Notes under the pieces: generated by a model
Seen by the model: only the letters and a program-made list of their open reading frames with translations
Told to the model about the DNA's origin: nothing
Databases searched by the model: none
Part shown: positions 1-7,035 of the stretch, one piece after another
Numbering within the stretch: position 1 is the first letter of the stretch
How the letters are laid out: each line of letters opens with the position of its first letter
Source of the DNA: a bacterium
GTDB taxonomy: Bacteria > SZUA-79 > Acidulodesulfobacterales > Acidulodesulfobacteraceae
Direction of reading: 5' to 3'
NCBI GenBank assembly: GCA_021791295.1
Contig: JAJYWW010000070.1
Coordinates: 1-9,904, forward strand
DNA: 9,904 bases
Program-made: the position numbers and the translations under genes

Positions 1-129
1 CCGATCTGGACTAACCTGGTATTTAAAAACGGTTTGCAGATTCAACAAAACGGAGAGTTGGGCATTGTTAACGGCAATAATGATGCCGGCATTAATAACA
101 GCGTAATTCAGCCGCCGAAAAAGAATTAA
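1..129 (+). CDS. C-terminal end of an unidentified protein (partial)
   Basis: Frame 1 is open from the left edge to a TAA at 127-129, giving the last 42 residues of a protein whose start lies outside the window. The tail is rich in Asn, Gln and Gly, carries segments such as GIVNGNNDAGINN, and ends in PPKKN. It has no motif I recognise and no membrane segment. The composition would suit an extracellular or surface protein, but that is only an impression. It converges with the cytochrome gene on the opposite strand, 76 bp away. That the frame is coding rests on it being open, on its codon use, and on the spacing to the convergent gene. Confidence 0.55.
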   Translation, partial: PIWTNLVFKNGLQIQQNGELGIVNGNNDAGINNSVIQPPKKN

Positions 130-183
130 AGCAGCCCGCAATAAAAATCAGGTTATATTTTATAGTTTAAACCGTTACAGATT

Positions 184-205
184 AATATAACTCTTCCGTT
201 ATATT
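184..205. terminator. Candidate bidirectional terminator hairpin between convergent genes
   Basis: AATATAAC (184-191) and GTTATATT (198-205) form a perfect 8-bp inverted repeat with a 6-nt loop. It lies immediately after the cytochrome stop codon (206-208) and about 55 bp after the plus-strand stop. On the plus strand it is followed by TTATTTC, a weak T-run. The stem is AT-rich, so termination may be inefficient. Confidence 0.35.
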
Positions 206-619
206 TTATTTCTTTAACGATTCAAGATAAGAAGCCAATTCGTTCACTTCATATTGAGATATATAATTATAAGACGGCATAATGACGTAATACGTTTTGC
301 CTTGAATACTTATTTTATCGCCTCTTTTAAAGTGAGAATTCGGATGTTTAATCTGCTGTACCGTCCAGTTAAAATCAGGTACCATATTGCCGTAATTAGA
401 AAGCGACGGTCCGAGGCTTCCGCCGGCGCCGTCAATGGAATGGCAATCGTCGCAGTTATAATAATGAAAAAGATACTTCCCCTGCGAATTATTATATGAG
501 AATGCTTTAGGCGCATAGAAAATCCGGCTTAAAAAAAACATACACGCAAAAGCTATAAATATATACGAAACGTAAGGAAATAATATTGATTTATTTTTTT
601 TCATAGTTTTCATATTCAT
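206..619 (-). CDS. Membrane-anchored single-heme c-type cytochrome
   Basis: A 137-residue protein with one heme-c attachment motif, CDDCH (residues 56-60), followed by GGSLGPSLSN (66-75). IMPSY (113-117) probably supplies the axial Met (M114). This is the usual class I cytochrome c layout. A hydrophobic segment at about residues 12-32 after a Lys-rich start acts as membrane anchor or signal peptide, placing the heme domain in the periplasm. Its role would be electron transfer, with an unknown partner. The start at 619 has an AGGAG 9 nt upstream; Met3 and Met6 are less well placed. It begins 22 bp after the membrane fusion protein gene, so it is probably co-transcribed with it. That is unusual, because an inner-membrane transporter would be expected here. 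Confidence 0.85.
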   Translation of the reverse strand: MNMKTMKKNKSILFPYVSYIFIAFACMFFLSRIFYAPKAFSYNNSQGKYLFHYYNCDDCHSIDGAGGSLGPSLSNYGNMVPDFNWTVQQIKHPNSHFKRGDKISIQGKTYYVIMPSYNYISQYEVNELASYLESLKK

Positions 620-641
620 ATCGGGTATCTCCTAAAAGTAT

Positions 642-1808
642 TTATTTTCCTGATTTACCGGCCGTATTTATAGTTACTTCGACCATCATGCCAGGCTTTA
701 AAAGATGATTTTTGTCGTTTAATATCTCAATCCTGACAGGAAGCCTGTGCGTTACTTTTGTAAATGTTCCAGAAGGGTTATTCGTGGGAATTAAAGCAAA
801 TTTAGACGTCGTAACAGAACCTACAAATTTGACTGCGCCCCTAAAAACTTTTCCGGGAAAAGAATCGATGGCAATAGTAACAGGGTCTCCTTTTTTAACG
901 TTGCCTATAACTGTTTCTTTTATGTTTGCGGTGACCCATACGCGCCTCAAATTATTTTCCATAACTATAGGCGTACCGGGCGTAACGTATTCTCCGACGT
1001 AAGACATTTTTTCCGTAACGAGTCCGCTTATAGGAGAATATATAAAAGTATTTTTGTAGTTGGCGAGAGCTACTTTATAAGCGGCTTGCGCTACCTTAAC
1101 CGCCTTTCTTAAAGGAATAAGCGTCGTCAACTTGTTTGCGTAAGATACGCTTTTAACATATCTGGATTCTATATAATTTCTTCTGGCGGTTCCCAGTGCG
1201 GACTCGGCAGATATAAGCGCCTGTCTGGCAATTAAATACTGGGTATCAAGGGTGTCGAACTGTTCTTTTGTTATAAACTGTTTATTTAAAAGGGCAAGTC
1301 CCCTCAAGTAATTTTTTTTGGCAAGTATATACGATAATTTTGCTTTATGGAGATTTGCCGAAGCAGTCGTATAAGACAGTCTGCTAATATAGTAAGAGTT
1401 ATAGGAGTTTCCTATGAATTGCGCAACATTGCCGCCGGCACTGAATAATTTTGCCTTTGCGAGTTTATAATTTTCTTTAGCCTGAAGCATTTCGGGATAG
1501 TACGTCGAATCGTTAATTCTGGCAATCAGCTCGCCTTTTTTGACTATTTCGTTTTTATGTACGTAAACGGCTTTTATATTGCCCGGAACCATAGTGCTTA
1601 TAGATACTATATGTCCGTCCACTTCCGCATCTTCCGTATATACGTGGGTAAGTCCGAAAATATACCATCTAAGAACAAAAATACCGCCTATAATTGCGAT
1701 TAAAAGTATAATGGAAGCGGTAATAATATTTTTTTTGGTAAATTTGCTGTCAGCTTCTTTTAAAGAGACGTTTTGCGCAGTTTCTGTTTTTTCGTTTTCT
1801 CCGTTCAT
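642..1808 (-). CDS. emrA-like: EmrA/HlyD-family membrane fusion protein of a tripartite efflux system
   Basis: A 388-residue periplasmic adaptor linking an inner-membrane pump to a TolC channel. Residues 28-48 form the single N-terminal membrane segment. TEDAEVDGHI (58-67) opens the first biotinyl-lipoyl half, with VPGNIKAVYVHKNEIVKKG at 74-92. A long helical hairpin covers about 106-250. The second lipoyl half starts near 253 (TFIYSPISGLVTEK). The EmrA signature around 337-360, FALIPTNNPSG then KVTHRLPVRI, argues for the EmrA/FarA branch rather than RND or ABC adaptors. The expected substrate class is hydrophobic drugs, uncouplers or fatty acids, but none can be assigned. The tolC-like gene lies 95 bp upstream, and GGTGG lies 6 nt before the ATG. 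No EmrB is encoded nearby. Confidence 0.88.
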   Translation of the reverse strand: MNGENEKTETAQNVSLKEADSKFTKKNIITASIILLIAIIGGIFVLRWYIFGLTHVYTEDAEVDGHIVSISTMVPGNIKAVYVHKNEIVKKGELIARINDSTYYPEMLQAKENYKLAKAKLFSAGGNVAQFIGNSYNSYYISRLSYTTASANLHKAKLSYILAKKNYLRGLALLNKQFITKEQFDTLDTQYLIARQALISAESALGTARRNYIESRYVKSVSYANKLTTLIPLRKAVKVAQAAYKVALANYKNTFIYSPISGLVTEKMSYVGEYVTPGTPIVMENNLRRVWVTANIKETVIGNVKKGDPVTIAIDSFPGKVFRGAVKFVGSVTTSKFALIPTNNPSGTFTKVTHRLPVRIEILNDKNHLLKPGMMVEVTINTAGKSGK

Positions 1809-1889
1809 TAAGAACCACCCGATTAATTATTTATTCGTTATTTATTTAATTAATTTTATTAACTTTGAATATTATTTTAAATTTCCGTA

Positions 1890-1915
1890 AAATTTAACTA
1901 AATTTAGTTAAATTT
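1890..1915. repeat. Perfect 26-nt palindrome over the TolC stop codon
   Basis: Positions 1890-1915 read identically on both strands; each half is 13 nt (left half AAATTTAACTAAA). The sequence spans the TAA stop (1904-1906) of the tolC-like gene. As RNA it would form a 10-bp AU-rich stem with a 6-nt loop, directly before the 95-bp gap to the membrane fusion protein gene. It may be a weak attenuator, an mRNA end-protector or a protein-binding site. Confidence 0.6.
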
Positions 1916-3340
1916 ATCGATTTTCATATCTATAAGTTTTCTTTTAAAAGAACCTATAAGTCTTTTTAAATCCAGAACGGATTCGTAATAATCGAGTTTT
2001 GCCGAAAGAAGATTATGCCTCGCCCTGGTAAGTTCCGCAAGCGCCGTAACAACGTCGACGCTTGTAGCTACTCCGGCTTTAAATTCTTCTTCTACGAGGG
2101 TAAAATTTTTAGAAGCAAATTTTTCTTCGTGTCTAAGTGTCCCGACCTGCGATTTTAAACTTTTTACGTTATAGAACATAGATATTACCTGAGCTTTAAG
2201 ATTTCTCTTTGCCTGAAGCTTATCGTACATTGCCTGATTTGCTTCGGAACGGGTTTTTTCTATAGAAATAATCCTGTTAGCGCCCTGAAATATAGGCATG
2301 GTCAAGGTAGCGCCCGCCGTCCAGAAATTGGTAGAACCCTCCGGAATAAAGTGGTTGTTCGACAAAGCGTTGTAAGAAGCCGAAAAAGCTATTTTTGGAA
2401 TATACTGGGATTCGTAATAGGCAGTCTGGTCGGATGCCGATTTTTGGGCAAATTTCAGGGACTTCAAACCGGGGTTATTATTATATGCAAGGACGATTAA
2501 TTTGCGAAGTCCGGTTTTTTTAAACAAGGGCTGTCTCGGCTTAGCCGTTATAAAATGGCGGCTTACACCAAGCAGAGAAGCAAGCGCGGCTTTATCCGAT
2601 TTTAACTTATTTTTGGCGCTTATAAGCTCCTGTTTGGCGGCATAAAACTGAGATTTTGCCTGAAGAAGGTCTGTTATAATAGCAAGTCCCGCGTTAAGTT
2701 TTGCGGCAGTAAGTTCAAGATGAGCTTTTGCTTCCTTAAATGTTTTATGGTCGGCTTTTATTAAGCTTATATCGTTTAAAACGGTATAATAATCAACCGC
2801 TACGCTGTAAAGAGTGCCTGCGGAAACGTTATTAAGAGACATTTTGGAAGACTTTTCCGTATTTTCCGCTGCCATATAAGCCGGAATAGCGCCGACGTTA
2901 AACAAAGGTTCGTTTAACGTAAAATTATACTGGTAATTAGGAAAAAAGAACAAAAATATATTTCCCATAAGCGGCGTATATGCAGCGGGAATGGGTGATG
3001 AATTTTCATGCATTCTCTGGTCGGTATATTTAAGCGAAATATCCGGCAAAACCATACCTACGGCAGACCATTTTAAAAGCGACGATTGATAATAGCTTTC
3101 TTTTGCGGCTTTTATGGTGTCGTTTCGGCTAACGGCAAGCATATAAGCTTCGTTTAATGTAATAAGCCTGCCTGAATGCGAATGCCCTACCGGCTTAAGA
3201 TAAAAAGCATCTGCATTTTTTGCGGCAAAAGGAGATAAAAACGATACCGCATAATATGCGGCGGCAAATACGATTATAAGTATCGTTTTAATCGAATATT
3301 TATATCTATCGGCATCTTTAACGCAGCTTTTAATTTTCAT
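1904..3340 (-). CDS. tolC-like: TolC-family outer-membrane efflux channel
   Basis: A 478-residue outer-membrane factor with the two-fold OEP repeat. After a basic N-terminus, a hydrophobic stretch (about 19-36) and a possible cleavage site near ADA|F (43-45) give a signal peptide. The first OEP half begins at LITLNEAYMLAVSRNDTI (59-76). Its helical barrel motif AGLAIITDLLQAKSQ (217-231) is mirrored by AGVATSVDVVTALAEL (422-437) in the second half, which starts near 278. LPDISLKY (98-105) and YIPKIAFSASYN (313-324) are the paired strand entries. It would form the trimeric tunnel for the adaptor encoded next. The start has no Shine-Dalgarno; the leader is AT-only, so initiation may depend on an unstructured leader. 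Transcription probably starts from the operator-covered promoter at 3445-3473. Confidence 0.9.
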   Translation of the reverse strand: MKIKSCVKDADRYKYSIKTILIIVFAAAYYAVSFLSPFAAKNADAFYLKPVGHSHSGRLITLNEAYMLAVSRNDTIKAAKESYYQSSLLKWSAVGMVLPDISLKYTDQRMHENSSPIPAAYTPLMGNIFLFFFPNYQYNFTLNEPLFNVGAIPAYMAAENTEKSSKMSLNNVSAGTLYSVAVDYYTVLNDISLIKADHKTFKEAKAHLELTAAKLNAGLAIITDLLQAKSQFYAAKQELISAKNKLKSDKAALASLLGVSRHFITAKPRQPLFKKTGLRKLIVLAYNNNPGLKSLKFAQKSASDQTAYYESQYIPKIAFSASYNALSNNHFIPEGSTNFWTAGATLTMPIFQGANRIISIEKTRSEANQAMYDKLQAKRNLKAQVISMFYNVKSLKSQVGTLRHEEKFASKNFTLVEEEFKAGVATSVDVVTALAELTRARHNLLSAKLDYYESVLDLKRLIGSFKRKLIDMKIDKFN

Positions 3341-3444
3341 GATTTTATTTACTTATTTACTTAATTTATAATACATAATTAATTCAAAATTAATTTTTAT
3401 TTTTATTGCGTCTTTATTTTTTGCTTTTTTTATTATATATTTTT

Positions 3445-3473
3445 ATTATAATGACTTAATAGTCATAAGTCAA
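3445..3473 (-). promoter_or_regulatory. Sigma-70 promoter of the tolC-emrA-cytochrome operon
   Basis: On the minus strand TTGACT (3468-3473) and TATAAT (3445-3450) are separated by exactly 17 bp, close to the sigma-70 consensus. Transcription would start near 3438, giving a leader of about 98 nt before the tolC-like ATG at 3340. The other 210 bp between this gene and the methyltransferase are AT-rich with no gene. Confidence 0.7.
3452..3472. promoter_or_regulatory. Palindromic operator overlapping the -35 box and spacer
   Basis: TGACTTA (3452-3458) and TAAGTCA (3466-3472) form a perfect 7-bp inverted repeat around a 7-bp centre that itself ends in AGTCA. The 21-bp site covers most of the -35 box and nearly the whole spacer. 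A dimeric repressor bound here would block RNA polymerase, as MarR- and TetR-family repressors commonly do at efflux genes. No regulator gene is in the window. Confidence 0.6.
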
Positions 3474-3550
3474 TATTTTTTATATTGTTTGTTATTTTAT
3501 TTTTATTAATAATTATTGAGGCTTATTATAAAAAAATTATATAAAGTTGT

Positions 3551-4258
3551 TTAGCTTTTTATTCCGGTAATTATAAAGCCGATATGGAAAGGAAGATTTT
3601 TAATCTTTAAGTCTTTAAAGCCTTTTTCGCCGAGTATTTTAAGCATTTTTTTCCTGTCAAACGCCAGTATGCTGTATGTAAGCCATTCATATGCTTTTTT
3701 ATCTATAAAAGAGCCCACTAATCTTATAAAAATAAAATATATTTTAAAGAAAATATTGAAAAAATTATTCTCCGGCCTGCCCATTTCCAGTATAACAAAT
3801 TTGCCTCCTTTTTTTAAAACTCTTCTCAGTTCGTCGGAAAATGTTTCTACGTCGTCCACGTTCCTTAGCAAAAAACCGGCGGTAACTACGTCAAAGGCGC
3901 ATCCTGGTTCAATGAGGTCCATCGCATCTTCTACTTTAAAACAAATATTATTGATATTTTTCTTTTTAATCTTATTTTCGGCTATATTGACCATATCGGC
4001 ATTAAAATCTACGCCGACTATTTCGACATGTTTATTTGCGGCTTTTGCTTTTCTGGATATATCTATTGCAATAGAACCGGTTCCGGTAGCGACGTCGAGA
4101 ATCCTGTAACCGCTTAAATTATCGTTATTATTAGAGGAAACCGCTTCTTTTGCGACTTCGAGCCGCCAAAGTCCGTCTATTCCAAAACTGAATACGTGAC
4201 CCCAGAAATCATATACATCGGCTATAGAGGTAAAAATGTTATTAATTTTTTCCGACAT
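3551..4258 (-). CDS. ubiE/menG-like: UbiE/MenG-type quinone C-methyltransferase
   Basis: A 235-residue SAM-dependent methyltransferase of the UbiE/COQ5 family, which methylates demethylmenaquinone or the ubiquinone precursor ring at the inner membrane. The family entry FTSIADVYDFWG is at 9-20. SAM motif I is LDVATGTGSIAIDI (54-67), followed by GVDFNADMV (82-90) and GFLLRNVDD (128-136), matching the family LRN signature. VLKKGGKFVILEMGRP lies at 147-162, and the late AYEWLTYSILAF (189-200) is also typical. I start it at the ATG ending at 4258 because the family begins just before that motif. The frame stays open 17 codons upstream to a TTG at 4307-4309, but those residues look unconserved. Neither start has a good Shine-Dalgarno. 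It lies upstream of the tolC-like gene but is probably transcribed separately. Confidence 0.82.
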   Translation of the reverse strand: MSEKINNIFTSIADVYDFWGHVFSFGIDGLWRLEVAKEAVSSNNNDNLSGYRILDVATGTGSIAIDISRKAKAANKHVEIVGVDFNADMVNIAENKIKKKNINNICFKVEDAMDLIEPGCAFDVVTAGFLLRNVDDVETFSDELRRVLKKGGKFVILEMGRPENNFFNIFFKIYFIFIRLVGSFIDKKAYEWLTYSILAFDRKKMLKILGEKGFKDLKIKNLPFHIGFIITGIKS

Positions 4259-4423
4259 AATTAAAGATAGTGAACTACCCAGCCCTTTCTGATAGGAACT
4301 TCTCGGCAATGTTAGTTAAAATTTAAAATGTGCTATAAATAATGCACTATGAATATATAAGTATATAGTACCATATTTTGTCTTTAGCCTAAAGCGGCAA
4401 TGACTATAATTATATTATACAAT

Positions 4424-4453
4424 ATTATACAAGATTTATTTTTATATACACAA
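4424..4453 (-). promoter_or_regulatory. Candidate promoter for the ubiE-like gene
   Basis: On the minus strand TTGTGT (4448-4453) and TATAAT (4424-4429) are spaced by 18 bp. The -10 box lies in a tandem 10-nt repeat (4412-4431), so a second TATAAT follows 10 bp downstream. The leader would be about 160 nt. The interval 4259-4441 holds no other gene I can see. Confidence 0.35.
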
Positions 4454-4556
4454 GCGCAAATGTGCTTCCGCCGTTAAAGACGCGGTAAAAAAGCTCAACT
4501 TTGTTTGGGATAAGGACAGCAAGAGTTGGAAGAAGGGAGTAAGCCGCTGAAGAGTG

Positions 4557-4633
4557 TGGTGCGCCCAAGTGGATTCGAACCACCGGCCTGCAGATTCGTA
4601 GTCTGACGCTCTATCCAGCTGAGCTATGGGCGC
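4557..4633 (-). tRNA. tRNA-Arg (anticodon ACG)
   Basis: A 77-nt cloverleaf. Acceptor GCGCCCA pairs with TGGGCGC, the D-arm is GCTC/GAGC, and the anticodon loop CTACGAA gives ACG, normally read with inosine at position 34 for CGU/CGC/CGA. The T-arm is GGTGG-TTCGAAT-CCACT with one G-T wobble. Discriminator A and a genomically encoded CCA end at 4557. The outermost anticodon-stem pair (27-43) is a T/C mismatch. It is divergent from the other tRNA-Arg, with 173 bp between their 5' ends. Confidence 0.95.
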
Positions 4634-4658
4634 GTTATAATACTTATAATGTTGGATT

Positions 4659-4687
4659 ATTATAATTCTATTGATAATTAACGTTAA
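4659..4687 (-). promoter_or_regulatory. Candidate promoter for tRNA-Arg (ACG)
   Basis: On the minus strand a weak TTAACG (4682-4687) and a consensus TATAAT (4659-4664) are 17 bp apart. Transcription would start about 17 nt before the mature tRNA. The -35 lies in the centre of an inverted repeat GATAATT-N9-AATTATC (4673-4695). Confidence 0.4.
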
Positions 4688-4722
4688 CAATTATCGAAAC
4701 ATTTTATATCAATTTATATCAA

Positions 4723-4751
4723 TTGATTTTATAGTATTAATTATATATAAT
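4723..4751 (+). promoter_or_regulatory. Promoter for tRNA-Arg (CCU)
   Basis: TTGATT (4723-4728) and TATAAT (4746-4751) have a 17-bp spacer. The start near 4758 is about 49 nt before the tRNA. Two tandem copies of TTTATATCAA (4703-4722) abut the -35 box and could act as an AT-rich UP-type element. Confidence 0.6.
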
Positions 4752-4806
4752 ATTTACCCGTAACGCAAATTAATTTATGCCGCGTTATTAACCCGCAAAA
4801 CAATAC

Positions 4807-4883
4807 GCCCCCGTAGCTCAGTAGGATAGAGCAGAGGTTTCCTAAACCTTTGGTCATCGGTTCGATTCCGGTCGGGGGCACCA
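4807..4883 (+). tRNA. tRNA-Arg (anticodon CCU)
   Basis: A 77-nt cloverleaf. Acceptor GCCCCCG pairs with CGGGGGC, and the D-arm is GCTC/GAGC. Anticodon stem GAGGT/ACCTT (one G-T pair) holds loop TTCCTAA, giving anticodon CCU, which reads AGG. T-arm is ATCGG-TTCGATT-CCGGT, then discriminator A and encoded CCA at 4881-4883. The 143 bp after it contain no gene. Confidence 0.95.
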
Positions 4884-4981
4884 TTAAAAACCACAGTAAA
4901 TAAGCCTTTCAGGCAAATCACCTCTTTTGGCAAATTTGTAAAAATAGGTAAAATTATGGAAATTATAAAAATTTTATCTGC

Positions 4982-5005
4982 AAAAACCGCTGCATTAAAA
5001 ATGCA
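4982..5005 (-). terminator. Weak intrinsic terminator candidate after the kinase gene
   Basis: About 20 nt after the kinase stop, the minus strand has TGCATT-TTT-AATGCA (5005-4991), a perfect 6-bp stem with a 3-nt loop. GCGGTTTTTG follows, so the T-run (4982-4986) is short and slightly displaced. Confidence 0.35.
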
Positions 5006-5026
5006 TCATATTAAATATGGATAATT

Positions 5027-6922
5027 TTAATATCTTTCAAACAGACTGTTCATTAATGCGTTAAATCTGCATTTCAGTTCGTCTGCGGCATCTATTTGAA
5101 TAAAAAAAGGGGTAACGGCGCCGGAATAAAAAGAATTAACGTCGTCTGCTTCCGTTAAGGGTTCCGATAAAGACTTAATTTCACTTTCCGAAGGTTCCTC
5201 CAAATAAGTTTTTTGATTGAAATAAACTGAAGCGTCGGCTTCGGAATAATCGATTAAGCCGCCGTCTTCCGCCGCTCCGAACCTGCCCTCGAGCCTTTTT
5301 AATATAATTTCTTCTTTTTCATCGTATATTTTTGAATATACCGATATAAAAATACAGTCTTTTTTATTAAAAGCGTTAATTATTTTTTCCCTGTGGGAAC
5401 GCCTTAAAAACGTAGCGTCGAATATTACCCCGCCGCCGCTTACGCCTTCAATGTCGCCCGAACTTGCCGAATTATATGTATTTTGCGTATTTACGGCATT
5501 CTGCGTATAGTCTTTAACTGCCTTATCCGCCGCGCTTTTGCATTTTTCAAATTCTTTTAAACCTTCTTCAAGCATAGTACGGTAAACTTTAGAATTTGCT
5601 TCTGCGGAATATTTTACGGACTTTTCGGCGGAACCGTACAAAGTGCGCCTAATTTCGTCCGTAGAAAAAACGCGCGCATGAAACCAAAGCGAAAGAAGGC
5701 GGGAAAGAGACGACTTTCCGCTGCCGGAAAGACCGCAGTTAAGAATTACGACGGGTTTATTTGCGGCGGCAAGATAAAAAACAGCCAATTTAAAATATTT
5801 TATAGCTTTCAAACGCACGTCTTCACCGGATGCAGCAGAAAGAAGCGAAATTTTACATCTTACTATCGCCCTGTACGCCTTAAAAAGAGGTATGATGAAA
5901 GGCTCGAATTTCTCGAACGGCGCAATATCTTTTAAATAGTTGAAACAATTTTTGTAATAATCAAAAAATTTAACGGATTCGTAAAAATATCCGTTAAATT
6001 CAAAGTCCATAAGTAAAAAAGCAGTATCTAAATATATATCCTGGCATCTGTATCTTTCGTCAAATTCTACGCAGTCCATAAGACAAACGCCGTTAACGCG
6101 CCTGCCGTCTAGAACGGCTATATGCTCCATTCTTAAATCGCCGTGAACGTCCCTTATGAAACTTTTTTCCGCACGCAAACGGATAAATTCGGCAAACGTA
6201 CGCGACAAAAGCAAAGATTCGACAAAGGCAAAAAAGGTGCCGACAAAAAAGGTGCCGGATTTATTTATTTTTTTAAAAAATGAATAAGAGTCCCGCAATT
6301 TTTCCTTATCGGAATTGACTAAATATTCTTTTACGGTTTGAAAATTGTCGTGCCAGTTTGCCTTGTAAACCTCGTAACTTCCAAATTTGGAAATTCTTTT
6401 AGATTTTCGGGCGTCTTTATGGAATAAATATATTTTTTTTGCCGTTTTTTTTAAAATAGCGTCTATATTTGCATTTGTAAAACCTAATTCTGTATGTTCG
6501 GAAAGAATATAAAGAATATTACTTAGAAAAAGAGAAGAATCTACTCTTTTCATCCTTACTAAAACGTCTATTAGTTTCCCGCCTTTATAACCTATAAAAT
6601 AGCGGTCTTTTTTTTTCCGTAATTCCAATAAGTCTATATAAATTCCGGAACATGCACGCCTGTTTAAAGACAGCTCTTTTTTAGCGAAATAAATTCTTTT
6701 TTTAAGCGATGTATAATCGACGAAACCAAAATTAACGATTTTTTTCTGCTTGTATGCAAATTTATCGGTGAGATAAACACGGGATATATGGGTTTCTATA
6801 ATTTCACTCGGATTCAAAAAGTTAGATATTGCTTCCGAGACTTCTTTTTCGCCGATATCATTAACATTATCATCATAATTAACGTTATCATTAACGTTAA
6901 TGTCTAAACAATCGTCAAGCAT
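5027..6922 (-). CDS. Fused aminoglycoside-phosphotransferase-like kinase and P-loop ATPase
   Basis: A 631-residue two-domain protein matching the known bifunctional architecture of COG2187 joined to COG0645. The N-terminal domain (about 34-380) has ETHISRVYLTDKFAYKQKK (43-61), ELSLNRRAC (83-91) and catalytic HGDLRMEH (260-267) with D283 in MDCVEFDE (282-289). AFLLMDFE (301-308) follows. The C-terminal domain (about 388-631) has Walker A GLSGSGKSS (397-405), FSTDEIRRTLYG (419-430) and VIFDATFLRRSHRE (499-512), typical of small-molecule kinases. The substrate is unknown, and drug resistance should not be assumed. An Asn/Val/Asp-rich leader (residues 8-22) precedes the conserved part, and Met1 is the only ATG near it. 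A linker at about 465-497 is low in complexity. The Shine-Dalgarno is weak (AAAAGAA). It stands alone between terminator-like hairpins. Confidence 0.82.
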   Translation of the reverse strand: MLDDCLDINVNDNVNYDDNVNDIGEKEVSEAISNFLNPSEIIETHISRVYLTDKFAYKQKKIVNFGFVDYTSLKKRIYFAKKELSLNRRACSGIYIDLLELRKKKDRYFIGYKGGKLIDVLVRMKRVDSSLFLSNILYILSEHTELGFTNANIDAILKKTAKKIYLFHKDARKSKRISKFGSYEVYKANWHDNFQTVKEYLVNSDKEKLRDSYSFFKKINKSGTFFVGTFFAFVESLLLSRTFAEFIRLRAEKSFIRDVHGDLRMEHIAVLDGRRVNGVCLMDCVEFDERYRCQDIYLDTAFLLMDFEFNGYFYESVKFFDYYKNCFNYLKDIAPFEKFEPFIIPLFKAYRAIVRCKISLLSAASGEDVRLKAIKYFKLAVFYLAAANKPVVILNCGLSGSGKSSLSRLLSLWFHARVFSTDEIRRTLYGSAEKSVKYSAEANSKVYRTMLEEGLKEFEKCKSAADKAVKDYTQNAVNTQNTYNSASSGDIEGVSGGGVIFDATFLRRSHREKIINAFNKKDCIFISVYSKIYDEKEEIILKRLEGRFGAAEDGGLIDYSEADASVYFNQKTYLEEPSESEIKSLSEPLTEADDVNSFYSGAVTPFFIQIDAADELKCRFNALMNSLFERY

Positions 6923-6936
6923 CGGTTCTTTTGCAT

Positions 6937-6965
6937 TTAATATATTTTATTTTGCCGGTTTTCAA
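6937..6965 (-). promoter_or_regulatory. Candidate promoter of the kinase gene
   Basis: On the minus strand TTGAAA (6960-6965), 17 bp, TATTAA (6937-6942). The -10 box ends only 14 nt before the ATG, so the mRNA would have a leader of about 7 nt or be nearly leaderless. That would fit the poor Shine-Dalgarno. Confidence 0.4.
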
Positions 6966-7003
6966 TCCTGAACTTTAATTAAATAATATGGTTGACTTTC
7001 TTT

Positions 7004-7035
7004 AATATTTAAAGCAGAGAACTACTTTAAATATT
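7004..7035. repeat. Inverted repeat 1 (11-bp arms, 10-nt loop)
   Basis: AATATTTAAAG (7004-7014) and CTTTAAATATT (7025-7035) are perfect inverted copies around a 10-nt loop. It abuts the second, larger inverted repeat with no base between. It lies between the beta-barrel gene and the kinase gene. Confidence 0.75.

Noticed and set aside
254..499. Plus-strand open frames opposite the cytochrome, and similar ones opposite the adaptor (712-1002, 1579-1890), the methyltransferase (3669-4109) and the kinase (5678-5935)
   Set aside because: Each lies antisense to a gene with clear family motifs and shows no recognisable domain.
4442..4690. An 82-residue open frame on the minus strand containing APIAQLDRASDYESAGRWFES
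   Set aside because: This peptide is the well-known artefact of translating through a tRNA gene; the frame lies across tRNA-Arg (ACG) at 4557-4633.
4892..4915. A GCCT-TTC-AGGC hairpin after tRNA-Arg (CCU) as a terminator
   Set aside because: The stem is only 4 bp and no T-run follows.
5027..6922. Calling the phosphotransferase-like protein an antibiotic-resistance enzyme
   Set aside because: The fusion with a P-loop kinase domain is a widespread housekeeping-type architecture of unknown substrate; the Brenner motif alone does not indicate drug modification.
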